Assembly (NCBI GenBank): GCA_037179515.1
Contig: JAXCGZ010020856.1
Span: forward strand, 60,001 to 124,000
Length of the DNA stretch: 64,000 nt
Direction of reading: 5' to 3'
DNA from: Halocaridina rubra
Lineage: Eukaryota > Arthropoda > Malacostraca > Decapoda > Atyidae
The notes beneath the pieces were generated by a model. That model had not been told where the DNA came from and made no database searches. It saw nothing but the letters and a program-made list of their open reading frames with translations. Within the stretch, counting starts at the first letter, position 1. Each line of letters begins with the position of its first letter. This document shows, piece after piece, positions 44,461-64,000 of this stretch. The position numbers were made by a program, and so were the translations under genes.

Positions 44461-45715
44461 TATTATTTTATAATGTCTGTAATTTTTTTTATATAATAGT
44501 AAGGTTTTGAAGCTACAAAACATTTGCCAGGAGAATCAATCTCTCTCTCTCTCTCTCTTCTCTCTCTCTTTCTCCACCAACAGACGACTTGTGACTATCT
44601 GCTGCGCGAGACGTTGACGCTTAATATTTGGACAGGTATCGCAATGACGCCGATCTCGCCGCTCATCGCTCCATGCTACCTCCTAGCTCGTCGCGTCTGG
44701 TGTGGCCGCAGCCTTATAGTAATAAAGATATTTTTGAAAATTTCTTTACCCATATGCCAGAAAGCCTTAATTATTTGCAAATATAGCACATGTTGCCTTT
44801 ACTATAACATTTATATGCATTTCCGGAAACCAATCTAACAATACATTTACCTTTACCTCTCTTTCGTTCACATCTTTTTGAAGTCCCTCTCCTGCCATTG
44901 AATATCCAAGCATAGGCCTTCTTGCACTCTTGCTCATCCTCATTACTGTGCATTTTGAAGCAATGACTCTCTTTAGCCACTTGTCTAACCACTCATTCTG
45001 ACCATTTAGGCCTTACAGAGGTTTTCTACCACTAATTATACCCTTTACTCTCTTCACAATTCTTGCATCTTCTTTGAGCATATGTACAAATGTTTTTAAA
45101 GACTCTGGCAGGTTATTAATATATACAAGGAACAGAAGTGTCCCTAAATGTAATCCATGCAGAACCTCAGTGCTAACATTTCTCCAGTTAAACACTGCAT
45201 GTCACTTTCTTATCCTCTGCTTCCTTCCGTCTAAATACGTTTTCATCCACATCAAGACATTTCAATCTACTCTTGCTATTGCTTGCAGCATCTTAATGAG
45301 TCTACTTTCTCTTGAAAATCCAAGAATATGCAACCTGCTCAAACCTCTCTTCCTTGTAAGATTGGCTTTACCTAACCATAAAATTCCAATGTTTGTTAGC
45401 ATAGGATTTACTTCTCTAATTATATGTTATCTTCCTGACAAAAAGTTAAATGACTGCAAGTGTGGAAAACTTTTTTTTCAGTAGTCTTCCATAACTGCAA
45501 AATATGCTAGTTAATGAAACAGGCCTGCTTAAAGCTCTGTTTCACTTTACCTTTATAAAGATAACTATGATGTTCACTGGTTTCCAGCATCTTAGAGTCT
45601 CCCCAGATTCTTGCAACTTTTCAAATATAATGTGTAGCTTACAAGAAGTCTCAGTGCTACCAGTTCACTGCATTGCAGCAAAAAGCCAAAAGGCGGTCAT
45701 TCATTAAAGATATCT
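43731..45715 (-). mobile_element. Old relative of the 1-14 kb CR1-like LINE
   Basis: Minus-strand relic of the same or a sister family, much more diverged. Recognisable in order on the plus strand: TTTCTTATGAAGCT-CAAAC-ATGAC, ACTTCGAGTGGTGGTAA, TTTTTCAAGTGTGGATTCCA (43731-44122), then CATAGGCCTTCTTGCACT and ATATATACAAGGAACA (44880-45140), up to TTTCCAGCATCTTAGA (45580). Many stops. It is split by the MITE at 44123-44713. Confidence 0.82.
44123..44713. mobile_element. Harbinger-like MITE, 591 bp
   Basis: Ends are inverted repeats: GGCGGCGGCCACACCAGATG at the left and GGCTGCGGCCACACCAGACG read inward from the right. TTA lies on both sides (44120-44122 and 44714-44716), a 3-bp target duplication as in PIF/Harbinger elements. 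It interrupts old LINE sequence that continues cleanly on both sides. The interior has an AAT microsatellite (about 44364-44466) and a CT run (44540-44573) and no transposase. Confidence 0.8.
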
Positions 45716-45847
45716 CAACACACTTTTATATTCATTACAAGATCACTAAACTACAGTAAGTTTATTTTCATATGCTTTGTAACCTTTGATATTGCTTGGT
45801 GTTAAGGAATTGTGGTCCAGAATTTTCTTCATAATTATGTACACAAT

Positions 45848-46018
45848 ATAGCCACCGTGGACAAGTGGTAACACTCGTGACTTTGATTCGTCAGGTTGAG
45901 GGATTGCACCCACCACGATCTGAGGTAAGAAAGGGCATTCACTCAAAATAACAATCACATGTGCCAAAACCAAAGTCCTTCACATGAAGGCACTGTCCTA
46001 GACATTAGGAGAAAAGGG
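45848..46018 (+). mobile_element. tRNA-derived SINE, copy 1 of pair
   Basis: Head TAGCCACCGTGGACAAGTGG with TAACACTCGTGACTTTG, then GGTTGAGGGATTGCACCC as a worn B box. The body GATCTGAGGTAAGAAAGGGC and CCAAAACCAAAGTCCTTCAC matches copy 2. No mature tRNA cloverleaf is evident, so it is a SINE and not a tRNA gene. Confidence 0.78.
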
Positions 46019-46069
46019 AATCATAACATACAACCGATCACATCTTCCATCATCTATTCAACAATAAAT

Positions 46070-46240
46070 GTAGCCACCGTGGTTAAGTGGTGATGCTTGC
46101 GACTTTGCTTTGTCAAGTCAAGGGTTTGCAATCGACTACAGTCTGAGGTTAGAGAGGGCATTTTCTCAGGGTAATGGTCACACCTACCAAAACCAAAGTT
46201 CTTAGCAAGAGGACACCATCCTAGCCCTTTGAAGAAAAAG
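46070..46240 (+). mobile_element. tRNA-derived SINE, copy 2 of pair
   Basis: Same family and orientation as 45848-46018, starting GTAGCCACCGTGGTTAAGTG and ending near CATCCTAGCCCTTTGAAG, with roughly one base in five different. Start-to-start spacing is about 222 bp. Confidence 0.78.
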
Positions 46241-49200
46241 AAGTCCGTGATGCAAAACAGATTACAATATCTCCACAATAGAATGCTTGGTCAGCCCATT
46301 GGTCCACCTAAATTGTTCAAAAGAAAGTATCGCAGTTAGTGAGTAAATACTAATGAGTATGTTAGTTAACCATGACTATGAAATCCGTGGCATACTGCAA
46401 ATCTAAAACCCTACCTGATAACAGCAAATTTCAATAGGGCAAAGGCACATGCATTTAGGGGCTCCGGTGGTCCAACTGATTTCTAAAAAAGTTGCAAATC
46501 ATTTGGACCCCCACCCAACATTATCTAAAAGGAAGTCATGGACTCCAAGACAAGAGTGAGGAAAGGCAGATAAATTGCAGACTTCCTCCATAATACCGAC
46601 AGTAAAGAATGCTCAAGTATCTCTGGGACACCACAGTAACTATTGTATATGCACAATGGCAACCTCTAGTGATATTGCATGAAGCAACCCAAGTGGTGCT
46701 AGTTATAAATTGATTTTGCTGGCTGGCCCAAGTATGGTGAAGTAAATATTTTCTCGTAAGTGTTAAGTAAAGGCAATGTTAATGAAAATTCATTAGTAAA
46801 ATATGGTAGCATCTTAGTAGAATATAAAGGAATGCATTTTGTAATTTTGATTTACCTGACATTACCATTCTGATCGTGCGACTAATTTTGTAGTGAATGA
46901 AATAAGCAATTTCTTAAAATATGACATTGAGTACGCAACATTCACTTCCTAGAACCCTTTAAGAATTGGTGTTACTGATTGAGTAGCAAGTACTATAAAG
47001 AAAGGTTTGCAGAATTCCATAGCAAGTGCTATAAAAAAAAGGTTTGCAGAATTCCAGAGAAGGTGATGTAAATATTAGAATCTGAAGGTTCTTTCTCAAT
47101 AATAGAATGGCGAGACATTCCTTCCGAAAAGAAATTCAGTAGATATTATGTTTGCTACAACTAAGTCCAGAGGCACAGTGAGTCAATAAACTAAGGAGCA
47201 GTGAAGAATAACACACTCAAAAATATATGGTCAGATAATTCTTGCAAAGTTATTCATGCTGAAATCACTAGATATTTGGCTCAAAGTAAAAATGTGTCAA
47301 AAAATAAAAGCAAGGGAAATATTAAGGTAGAGAAACTGAAAGGTACATCTACAGGAATAGGGAATCTTGCATGGAAAAGATACTAATATACTAATGCAAA
47401 GTTGTATTAGTTTTAAAGATACTAATCATGTTGAGCATGTAGATGATAACATAAGTGCCAGATCTAAATGTTTCGCTTTAAGTGTATCATGTAGTGTCAC
47501 TATATTTCATAATAAAATATTGGATGCTGTAGAAGTACTGAAGTGATGAATCCTTTCAATTGGTCCTTAAATGTTTTACTTTTTTTTTTATGTCACCACT
47601 TCATTTTATATGTTAACTTCACGTGATGGAAAATCCGAAATATATTATCTCTTTCCGTTGCTAATTTATCACACAATATAATGATGATGTAACTCAAAAT
47701 TAACAGATCTCTTGTGAAGTTTATGCCAGTTGAATAGTCAAAACAAGTCTATAGCAGTTCTTCTCTCAATATCAAGATGAAATATCTTGGGCGGCATTGA
47801 GAACTAGTTAATATATCGAATGCCACCTCTTTTTGGAGGTTTCGAAATGAGTGAGGAGTAGGATGTCTTTCATATTTTATTGACTACAGTGAACATCACT
47901 CATATTTAATGGTATTTTACAAAATGATTCTACACATCTGATATGTCTACAAAATACCACAGATAGTAAATATATTACACTGAAAGTACGAACTATTTAT
48001 GCTTCTGACATTAATGTACACATTTTTAATTTATCCATGGTTCATGTATGCCATAGGTACAAAATATTAGTGGAATAAAATACCACCACATGCTTGATTT
48101 GTATCTACACACAAACAATACTAACAAAAAACGACAGTTGGCTTAAAAAAAATTTAAATCTGCTCATAGTATGAGTTTTTCAGGAAAGTTTAAATTTTTG
48201 TGCCTTTCAGACAAATATTTGAACATAAAAATGCCAATAGTAAAGACACTGGTTGATTCCCATTATACATAACAAATATGAAGAACATATATTACTTACT
48301 TCATTTTCCTTCATTGTACCTATACTTGGAGGAAAATACATAAACCCTGATAAGAACACACACAGGAGATTCTAACAAAGTTGCCAAACATATGATGATA
48401 TTTTTATATAAACTAGAGTTTGTAAGGTGATATCATAATGAGTAAACATAAATAAGAAGGTACATTTTGAGCTAGAAAAATAACAATAATATTTACAAAT
48501 ATATACACACATATGAGCTTGTCCTTTGGCTATCAAAAATGTAAAAAATATTGCACTACACCAAGTTTATATAAACAATACGGTAAAAAGTGGAGAATAC
48601 TTAAGTCATAAAAAAAATAAAGATAAAAACCACCAAGCCTATTTTTTCATACTAAAGCCTCTGAGTATTATTTAACGACCCTCTTAAAAGATATCTTAAA
48701 GACTCTACATGTCACGCAATCAATTTCTATATTGCCAAGTTTTCTTACATAAGCTGAAAGGCATAATTCCCAAGAATATTGGGTACTTATGTTCAACCAA
48801 ATTCTTTACATAAGTACCCCATTAACATGACGTTATGCATAAATATATTCACTTTGTATTTTGAGACCACATATGGTTCTATGACTCATCGCATTGATAT
48901 GAATTCATACACTTGTTTATTATAAAACAGCAGAACTAGTTAACGAAGCAAATAGAGATTTACATATTAATAGAAACTACTTTCTTCATATTTAATATGG
49001 TAAATAGATAGGTTCAAAAAGTTCAGTTCATTTATGCTGTTTCTCTAATATTTAGCTTCTGTTGAAGCTTAGATAATTTAGAAAAAGTAAGTTTATTATA
49101 TTTGCTAGAATGAGCTTCCTATCCCACTTATCAGGAAATTATCTTCAAGCAAATTATTTGCCTGTGTTAAAGGTACATTGAAAGAAGTGACCAAATATTG

Positions 49201-52200
49201 CATAAAAGAAGTTAGCAGAACAGAGAGAAAACTGTTGTAAAGCATATTAACCAGTCTTTCACGTACATTTCTCCATTACTTTATGATGAAAGCCATGAGT
49301 TCTCATGATATGCTCTTTAAAGAGTAAGCAGTAATAGGCTTTGCAATGGTCAGTAATGTATCTATTTAATTAATGTAGCTGTACAGCTCTTTGGTAATTA
49401 AAAGTGATAAAATAATGTAATTATTCTCAAAAATTATTCTGGTACTGCAGTATTTCTTTGTCTCAAGTAGGAATTAATATCCTGCATGCATGTTTTTTTC
49501 ATTTTCTGAAAAAAAGTGATGATACATAATATTCAAGATATTTTGGACGCGAATACATGTACATACTCTCATTAAAATCAAGTCGTAATGACAGCTAACT
49601 TACGGTAAGACTGTTGACAGAAATACAAAGAAATCCTCAAAATGAAATTTCTCTATTTACAATTCAATGGTACAAAATATTTATATCCCATCAAGTTTCC
49701 ATGTATGAACATCTCTTCAAAACTATGAAACCCAAAGTTAGAAGGAACTTACACAGCATCTATGTAACCTCTATTAAAGCTACTGTACTTTGTGCTTCAC
49801 CCAACTCATTTCTGACATTAGCACATATCACGGGAGCAGAGATAACAAGCAACCTACATAACGTACACAAGACCTTAATTTGTTGCAGAATAATGAAACC
49901 TGAATGCTTTAATTTTCACCAAGATAAGACGTTAACAAAATATTTTGCATTGAGTAAATTCTAACTTTCCAGAATAGATATATCATTCATTGTCTCTTTT
50001 CATGGCACTCTTAAACAAGAAACCATTATCAATATAATTATGAAGAGCTAGCTGTTCAATAAATCACAATAAAAAATTAAAGTGAAATTTCAGAAGCAGT
50101 AAATAACTCTCAGTCTTGCAAACAAATTCCTATCATTCATATAATTACAACATAATATGCACTTAGTTTTTTGTTTCTAACATTTTATGCCACATACTAG
50201 TCCCCATTTGGGGGTGGACACCGATGCATTGAAGATGGGAAATTAAGGCTGGTTGCCCATCCTATCACACCACAGTGGCTCGGACGTGAGTTCATCACTC
50301 CCTGTGTCGAGCATTCTGCCAAAGCCGTAAGGCAGTCTCCTTAGAATGCAATAAATGACAATGTTAAATCTAAAATACTGCTACACATTCAATCTGTTTC
50401 ATCAGACAGAAATAAAGCATGAAGCCTTTCCTTTCAATGATATAAATACATATTAATCGCTAGTGACCGTGACCTTTCGACAGTAAGCTGGAACGGTCAC
50501 ATTCAAGGTAGGATGATACTAAGCATTTGAATGAATGTTTCCTTAATGCAAAATTAAATAAAGGCTAATCTGTAAATATTCTTCACAACTTTGTAAGAGT
50601 TAAGAAAAACTCTATATACTGTATTTAGTCTACTTGGGTATTACATGAACTAGTTTATTTTTACTCTACAACGCAAATGTCAACCATACATCCAAATTTG
50701 CCGTAAAAACATGTATGATCAGTAAGATAATGAAGGAAATCTATATGAAGGAGGATATTATTTCCTTAAAGTTCAGATGCCACTCAGCATAAAAGAGAAA
50801 CACTGAACTATTTATCAATATTTACACACACTGTATACTTTCCTTAATATAAGCAAACATAAAGAGTTACTTCAGAAATGCTCTCGACAGCACACCTTAC
50901 AATTTGTTTACTTTTCATAAAATGCAGAACGTTATACCCCATTTCTAACAGCTAAGAAAATTTTTTGGTCTTTTAAGACTAAAGTAAAACAAGGAATTTG
51001 ACACATTTCACATGCAAAAGCTTCATTCACTGAAGCCCAGAGGATGCTCACAAACATAACAAAAGATATTTGAAGCAAAGGTACTATATGAGATGTGAGT
51101 GCAAATATGAAGTCCATCCACTCAGTTTACAGTAGTAGTTATAAGATCCCAGTTACGTTCATACCTTGTAACAAGACAAACCAAACTAGAATTAAACTTC
51201 ATATAAAATGCTTGCAAAAAACATAAGGAGAAATATTAAAGCAAATATTAAAAGCAATTTATTTGAAAAAATTCAATTCATATCCCCCAAAAGTCTGAAG
51301 GATGACTAACAAGTAGATGAGCTTATCATATGCCTCCCATACCCAATCTTCCCTTTACTGGCATTGCAGTCCAGAGAGAAACTCATGGAGGGAAGGATTG
51401 CCAGCCTCTAATTGCTCTACCCATTTAAGGGCAAAACTGTGATATTGGAATTCAAGCAGAGATGGCATTCTTTCTCCCAGACCAAACGAACTGCAACTAA
51501 AGAGCTGTAGCAGCAAAACTCTATCATATCCTGGCCATTCACAACTTTTGAGCCAATTGTGTAGAGACACACAAAGAAATAGAAGATATATAAGAAACGC
51601 TAACCCCCTCCACAAACAGTTAGTGAGTGACACCAAGCCTATATGATTGGGACGAGGATAAACAAGGAATCCTGATAACATTAATAATATTGTATATGCA
51701 ATGTCATCTCAAAAAATTTGAAAAGTGGCTACTCATTAATAAAGAGCTTATGCTGCGGGGTTCCTTCAAATCTGGTCATTATCTAGTCATTTTACAAAGA
51801 AAAACTCACAGGTATTAGGATAAGCAGCTCCCAACTTTTTTTCCATTTAGATGACTTTTGTGATAGAGTAATATTAGAGTACAGTAAGATCCTTGTGCCT
51901 AATATCAGAAGGAAAAGATGAAGATACAGAGGAGCAGGCAATTCCTAACTCTCTATATGTAATTTTGTTTTAAAAGAGCGAAGAAACGAAGTCATCATGG
52001 AGAGGGTGGAATGATGCCCAGAAATCTAATCTCATGAGCTCTGGTTAAGGACCAATGTTTGCTTGGAAGAGGAAGCAACAATTGCATAAATAAATTAAAT
52101 GAATATTACATTAACAACAAAAGGTGCCTACAAGAATAATACCTCATATCTGCCTTGACTACTGACTACCTTCCAATAAGAAAAAATATCTTATGTCAAC

Positions 52201-53316
52201 AAGTTCATGGTCTAAAAAGATACTGGAGGAACCACAATCTAAATAGGATAAATGTATCCTGTATTAAGTAGATTTCTGAGTATAGTAATAAAACATACAG
52301 CAAGTCTACACCTGCAAATATTTACCAAGCTATAGATATCTAAAACAAGTTATTATAAAAATAATAAGATGGTACACTTCCAGAAAAAGAAAAAAATAAT
52401 AAAGAATTTTAAAATCTTACCGAAAAAGGCAAGTATATTTGGTCTACAAATGTAACAATCTTGTAGTGTGAAAAGCCTAAGATTTGAGGATAAATGTGAT
52501 TATGATTTTAGTGTACACCTCTTAACTTGTGGAATATTAGGGGGGAATGGTGCACCTTAAATCTGAGTACATTTAGTCACTGACACCAATCAGTTTTGAT
52601 GCTTTCCATATCTTAATTATGTAGTTATCTGTGACATCTGAAAAGAAGAACACTTGCCATAAAGGATGACATGTTTTACAATTAACACATACATACTGAG
52701 GAATATATGTAATTTCCCTGTTCTGTGGAAAGAACTATGACACGTAAACAACAAATACATATACAGGGCAAATGGGAGACCTAAGCACAAAATAAGGGCA
52801 ATATTTATGTACAAATAAAAATTCGGTTTTATAATAAGGTGCCTTTACATTACTAAGGTCGCAATCAATCAAACTAAATCTGCTCTGGTTTTACAACCGT
52901 GCATGCTATTACAATCATGCATAAGTAAAAACTCAATGGCCATCAGAACTTCTTTACATCTGCATTTGTTTGTATTGAAACACTTTTAAAAACAGATAAA
53001 ATACGTGGTTTACATTTACTTAGTCTGATAAGAGTGAGATATTTTAATACGAATCACACTTGTCTGTATCATAATGTGAGCAAGGGGTAAAACTTATCTT
53101 CACTTGCAATAAAGATTCTTCAATTTCTCGAACTGTTTAAATTTCTACTGCAACTTCTTTTCACTTCAGTTTTTATAAATAACTAGGTAATGTATCTGCA
53201 TACACTTCCGTGCAAAATATGATATCAGTTTCACTTTTAAATGAATGAAGTGAGCATATACAGTAATGGGCTAAAAACTAGTAGAAGGAGCACTGATGGC
53301 ATAAATTTCTTCAAAC
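46241..53316. other. No supported gene; AT-rich sequence downstream of Vang
   Basis: Seven kilobases with no recognisable protein. Contents noted: a 36-bp tandem duplication (46984-47056, TAGCAAGT-CTATAAA with GGTTTGCAGAATTCCA twice); a GC-richer block at 50200-50345 (GGGGGTGGACACCGATGCAT, ATCCTATCACACCACAGTGG) that looks like a SINE or MITE fragment; and a minus-strand open stretch of 108 codons at 51355-51681 (EFQYHSFALKWVEQLEAGNP) with no family I know. The part next to 53316 is expected to be Vang 3' UTR, but I could not fix its poly(A) site. Confidence 0.55.
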
Positions 53317-59949
<6,633 letters not shown>

Positions 59950-59951
59950 CT

Positions 59952-60315
59952 AAATAAACGTTAATAATAAATCAGTTTGCTTTCATTTCTGTCAGAATCC
60001 ACATTACACTTAAAGATAAGCTGAAATTAGAAAAAATTAAATGGATTGTTAGAATAAATAAAGATGTAGATTAGCTTTGTGAGTACTGCAAGAAACAAAT
60101 CAAAGCATGAGTGCAAAGACACTATTAAGTAAAACTTTAAGAGAAGCGATATTATCCATATAAAAAAAAATCTTCACTAATATACCACATGCCCCAATAC
60201 ATTATTGGTGTAAATAAACAGCTTTCAACATTTTCCAGTAAATAGATGTATATTTATTAGTGTATGAAATTTGAGACTGCTATCTTTCAGGATACTTTAC
60301 ATTTTTGTGTTTGAG
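59952..60315. other. Intron sequence upstream of the Vang internal exon; no feature
   Basis: AT-rich, with no coding frame or further Vang exon visible. It leads directly into family 2 LINE sequence. Confidence 0.6.
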
Positions 60316-60319
60316 TGTG

Positions 60320-63300
60320 GAGTGCGACACTGGGACTGGCAAAGAAAACTGCCCTCATCAATAAAGGCCCAGGTACAAGAAAACATTAAGACAATGGGAA
60401 AGAAAAAGGTTATGGACAAGGCAGAGATTAGGAAATGATACACAAAGGAAAAGGACAGACTGAGAAAATAGTCAAAGTACTGAGGACCTAGAGATATGGA
60501 GGATTAGGACCTTGGATGACAATAGATCCACTTTTTGAAGGAAGATAATTTATAAGAATTTGGAAAGACAGAGGGAGGAAGAGAGTTCCAGAGTCTGGAG
60601 GTAAATGGGAAGAAGCAGTCGCTTCACCGACCAATCTGCATTCTAAAAATCTTCACACAGTACCTGTGAGACGAGGCTGCTTGGCGAGTGTTATGCAGCC
60701 TCGGCAGTGGGGGAGGGATGCAACTCGCCAACTCATCAGAGCAGCGATGGTAGTAGTAGCGATAGAAAAGAGAAAGAGATGATATCTTATGGCAAAGAGA
60801 AAGAGAATCCAGATTAGAAGTAAGAGAAGGATCATTAATGAGTCTGACTGCCTTAGATTTAACCCTATCTAGGAGGTAAGTATAAGAAGGACCTCATATG
60901 TGTGAGCAGTATTTTAAGCAGGGATGGATAAGACCTTTATAAGCTTTAAGTAACAGTAAAGAAGAAAAGTCAAGACGAAAACAAAACAGAATTCCGAATT
61001 TTTTGGATGCAGATTTAGAAATTTGGATTATGTGATTCCTCCAAGACAAGTTAGAGACTATATGGATTCCTAATATGTTGATAGAATTAAAGAGAGTGAA
61101 TTTCATTAATTTCGACGACAATAGAGATATCAGGAGGAGCATAAGATAAAGAGAGCCAGAAACTGTCTTGGAGGCATTAAATTTTACTAAATTTTGGGTG
61201 CCCCAATCAGATACCCCCTGCAAATCAGAGTTGTGAGTAGAAGAAAGAGTGATACAAGACTAATTACGAGTAGCAGATGAAGGCTGTGAAGATAAGGCAG
61301 AGGAAAAGTGAAGGGTAAAATCGTCACCAAAGGAATGGAGAGAGAAAGATAGGGATTGTAGAAGATCATTGATGAAGAGAAGGCACAGAGTAGGTGAAAG
61401 AACAGAGCCCTGTGGAACACCACTGGTAACAGGGAAAGGGCTAAATGTTGCACCATCTACAACTGCAGAGATAAAACAGTCAGTAAGAAAACTGGAAACC
61501 AGAGAAGAGAGGAGGTAAAGCCATAGGCAGGGAGTTTGGTGAACACAGCCTTGTGCCACACTCTGGGAAAAGCCTTAGAGATATCATGGCAAAGGATCCC
61601 CGTAGGTCCTCAGCGAAGATGATTATATATAAGTAAGATAGGACAGGAGGTCACCAATTGAGTTTACCTTGTGGAAGCCGTACTGGTGACTGGAGATAAG
61701 TGAGTTAAATCTAAGCATTTCGAGAAGTGACCATTGAGCAAAGTTTCAAAAACATTAGCAATAGAAGAAGTTAGGGCAATAGGTAAGTAGTTTGGAGGAA
61801 CAGAGCAGTCACCCTTCTTAGGAACAGGTTGCACTAGAGCATGTTTCCAAGATGAAGGATAGATACTACTTAACAGAATGAGGTGAAAAAAATGGCAAAT
61901 CATAGGAGTCAATTCATCTGCAAACTCCTTAAGGAACTTTGCACGGATACCATCGGGTCCAGATGCCTTGTTCATCTTTAGTGAGCGAAGAACCTTATGA
62001 ACTTTGTATGATGAAAGGATAAGGGAGGGTATGGGGTTAGAGAGGAGTAAAGATTGATAGAGAGGTGCGCTGGAATCGTTTACAGAAGAGTTGGCAGAAA
62101 AATGAGAGCCAAAGACAGTGGCTTTGTCAGTGGGAGAGCAAACTATAGAACCATCAGAACGAATGAGGGGGGAAAGCTTGAGTTACAGAAATTTTTGGAG
62201 AGATTTTTGGCAAAGGACCAGAAACATTTGTCAGTGGGAGAGGAGTTAAGGTCATAAATTTCCCTTCTTATAAAGAAAGCCTTGGACCTTCGAATCTGAG
62301 CAGTACAGTGATTCCTAGTTACAATAAAAGCAGAGTGAGTCAAATCAAGAGAGAAGCTTGGTACAACTGGTGTGCATGTTTACTGACCTGAATAGCCATG
62401 GAGCAGGCACGGTCAAACCAAGGTTTAGAGGAAGAAAAAGTTTTCGCAGAGGAGGGAATGTACACCTCCAGTCCCGAGGTTATGATCTCAGAAACTTTTA
62501 GGGCTACCTGATCAGGGTAGTGAGACCAAAGGCAGTAGTCATCCCATGGGAAGTCAAAGAGGAAGTTACACACACAATTCTTCACGTTGGGTACGCTCAA
62601 AGTGTCAGAGGTGGTGCTGAGTAGGAGGGATTGGAGGAGTGGGAGCGAAAATGGAAGAGATTGAGATCACAGAGTGGTCAGAATTACCAAGAGGGGAAAG
62701 CACTGAATAAGAGTAATTTGAAGGGTCAGAAGTAAGAAATAGGTAACAGTATAGGCTGCATGTTTGTGTCGATCAAGAACACGAATAGAATGTTTGATAA
62801 TTTGCTCCAGATCATGAGTAATGGAGAAAAAAAGGGCCTCACTTCCTCCCACATCAGTGTGAGAAGAATTAAGCCACTCACTGTGGTGTACACTGAAGTT
62901 TTCAATATAGAGAATTTCGGCATGCGGGCAAGAATTTAGCAAAGAGACTCATGGCAAGAGGACAGATATTCAATGAAAGACACAAAGTCAGTGGAGTTTG
63001 GAGAACAGTAGCAGAAGCAAAGGAATATAGTGGTAGTGGAGAGATAGATTTTTAGCCAGAAAACATCAAAATTAGAATGTTAGAATAGTGATAAGTGAAA
63101 GAAGTAGATCAATTAGGAGGTGAAAGGTTAAGGGCAGAACCATTACTACCACCAGGCATGTCTACCCTCAAGCCAGTAGTGGAGTCAACAAGATCCCCAG
63201 AGACCTTAGCACCCCTCTATGCCGGGTACTGGGGGCCAAAAGCTGTGGACTTTCCATAAATATAATAAATATGAGAAAAAAAAAAAAAAGAGGGTAAAAA

Positions 63301-63510
63301 GAAACAGATGTGGGGAGTGTTGTGACTTGTCAAATGTAATTGGATAGCAAGAGATGTGTAACGAATACGCCAGAATATTCGGTGTAGATGTAGGCATAAG
63401 TAAAGAACTATCCTGAAGGAAGACTAAACCCGGAGCTGTCTGGACCAGTCCTAGTTGAATCGGTAATACCTTCAGTCGTAGTATTTCAACGGGCAGCTGG
63501 TGCCATGGCC
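60320..63510 (-). mobile_element. Jockey-superfamily LINE, family 2, copy 2 (degenerate)
   Basis: Longer sister of the 16.6-19.3 kb copy. 5' region 63200-63510 (also found at 26560-26795), endonuclease with SVHHSEWLNSS and TDVGGSEALFFSITHDLEQI (62667-62942), then RT: MNKASGPDGIRAKFLKE, SSWKHALVQPVPKKGDCS and ALTSSIANVFE (61664-61975), SGVPQGSVLSPTLCLLFIND and the active site FGDD (61300-61450), with FNASKT and GLIHPCLKYCSHI after it. About 130 bp of endonuclease present in copy 1 is missing near 63080. Frameshifts throughout. On the same strand as Vang and upstream of a Vang internal exon, so most likely intronic. Confidence 0.85.
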
Positions 63511-64000
63511 AACCTACTAAACTGTACTTATTAGGCATGGGGTCTAATTTTTTGAAAATTTAATCCATATGTACATTCTATACTTGATCAAGCAATACCT
63601 CCCAGCTGAAATTTTAAAATGACACATGTATTTTTGGCACTGGTCGTTGTACTTAAATGATTTCAACTCCAACTCCTAACGGCTCAATGGATGTCAATCT
63701 AAAAGCAATACTTTATAAATACATGAAAAATAAAATTTAATTTTTGGAGTGTGTAGCCTTCTTCCTCTTTGGATTGCAGTCACCCTCATGATCCATGTGG
63801 GAGAAGGTAATATGCATGATAAAAAATAATTAGAAACTAGAACAAAAGTGAGCTTCGATCCATATATAAAAAATTATATCTACTTAGGTCTTTATATCTC
63901 AAAATTAATAAGGGTGGGGGCTGCAAAAGTTTCCCCTCTCAATATGATATATCTCAAATTGGTGAAAAATTAGCTTTTACATTGAAATTTTTTTTCAAAT
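63511..64000. other. No gene seen
   Basis: AT-rich edge of the window. A GC-richer patch at 63740-63810 (GTAGCCTTCTTCCTCTTTGG) has a possible donor AAG/GTAATATG on the plus strand, but I recognise no protein there and no Vang exon. Confidence 0.5.

Noticed and set aside
50200..50345. GC-richer block as an exon
   Set aside because: No sustained frame or splice pattern; composition and phrases look like a worn SINE or MITE.
63740..63810. Possible exon with donor-like AAG/GTAATATG near the right edge
   Set aside because: No recognisable protein on either strand and it does not match the VANGL region expected upstream.

Overview
This 64 kb window is AT-rich animal nuclear DNA, most probably from a decapod crustacean. 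That guess rests on an arthropod-type histone H2A, a Van Gogh (Vang) gene with small introns-and-exons structure, and dense jockey/CR1/RTE-type LINEs, tRNA-derived SINEs and trinucleotide microsatellites of the kind common in decapods. I cannot name the species. There is no sign of prokaryotic sequence.

The one clear host gene is the 3' part of Vang (core planar-cell-polarity membrane protein, VANGL family). It lies on the minus strand in three exons (59778-59949, 57900-58108, 53317-53535) with matching phases and a C-terminal SETSV PDZ-binding motif; the upstream exons are outside the window. Its 4.4 kb last intron holds a TA microsatellite, a cluster of five tRNA-derived repeat units and a broken RTE LINE. 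A second host-derived coding sequence is an intronless histone H2A (27042-27458, minus) that looks like a polyadenylated retrocopy with an altered C-terminus.

Everything else is mostly mobile DNA. 1-14008: seven head-to-tail minus-strand copies (A-G) of one CR1-like LINE, most joined through TG/CA microsatellite tails; copy C has intact ORF2 and nearly complete ORF1. 14009-27000: anonymous AT-rich DNA with decayed LINE pieces (jockey-like 16.6-19.3 kb, RTE, others). 27.8-34.9 kb: a degenerate Ty3/Gypsy-like LTR element embedded in an ATT microsatellite, its 5' LTR split by a 2.4 kb element with long inverted repeats, and its integrase region split by a SINE. 35.5-43.7 kb: a hAT-like terminal-inverted-repeat frame with an 8-bp target duplication holding a LINE, which in turn holds a second Gypsy-like element. 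43.7-45.7 kb: an old relative of the 1-14 kb LINE interrupted by a Harbinger-like MITE. 45.8-53.3 kb: two SINEs, then quiet AT-rich DNA that is downstream of Vang. 60.3-63.5 kb: a second copy of the 16.6 kb LINE family, probably in a Vang intron.

The points most worth checking are the tandem LINE array and its microsatellite junctions, a candidate -1 frameshift site between ORF1 and ORF2 of that LINE, a SINE and a LINE that share a 3' tail, and the palindromic C-terminal change in the H2A copy. All calls come from reading the sequence; no database search was run.
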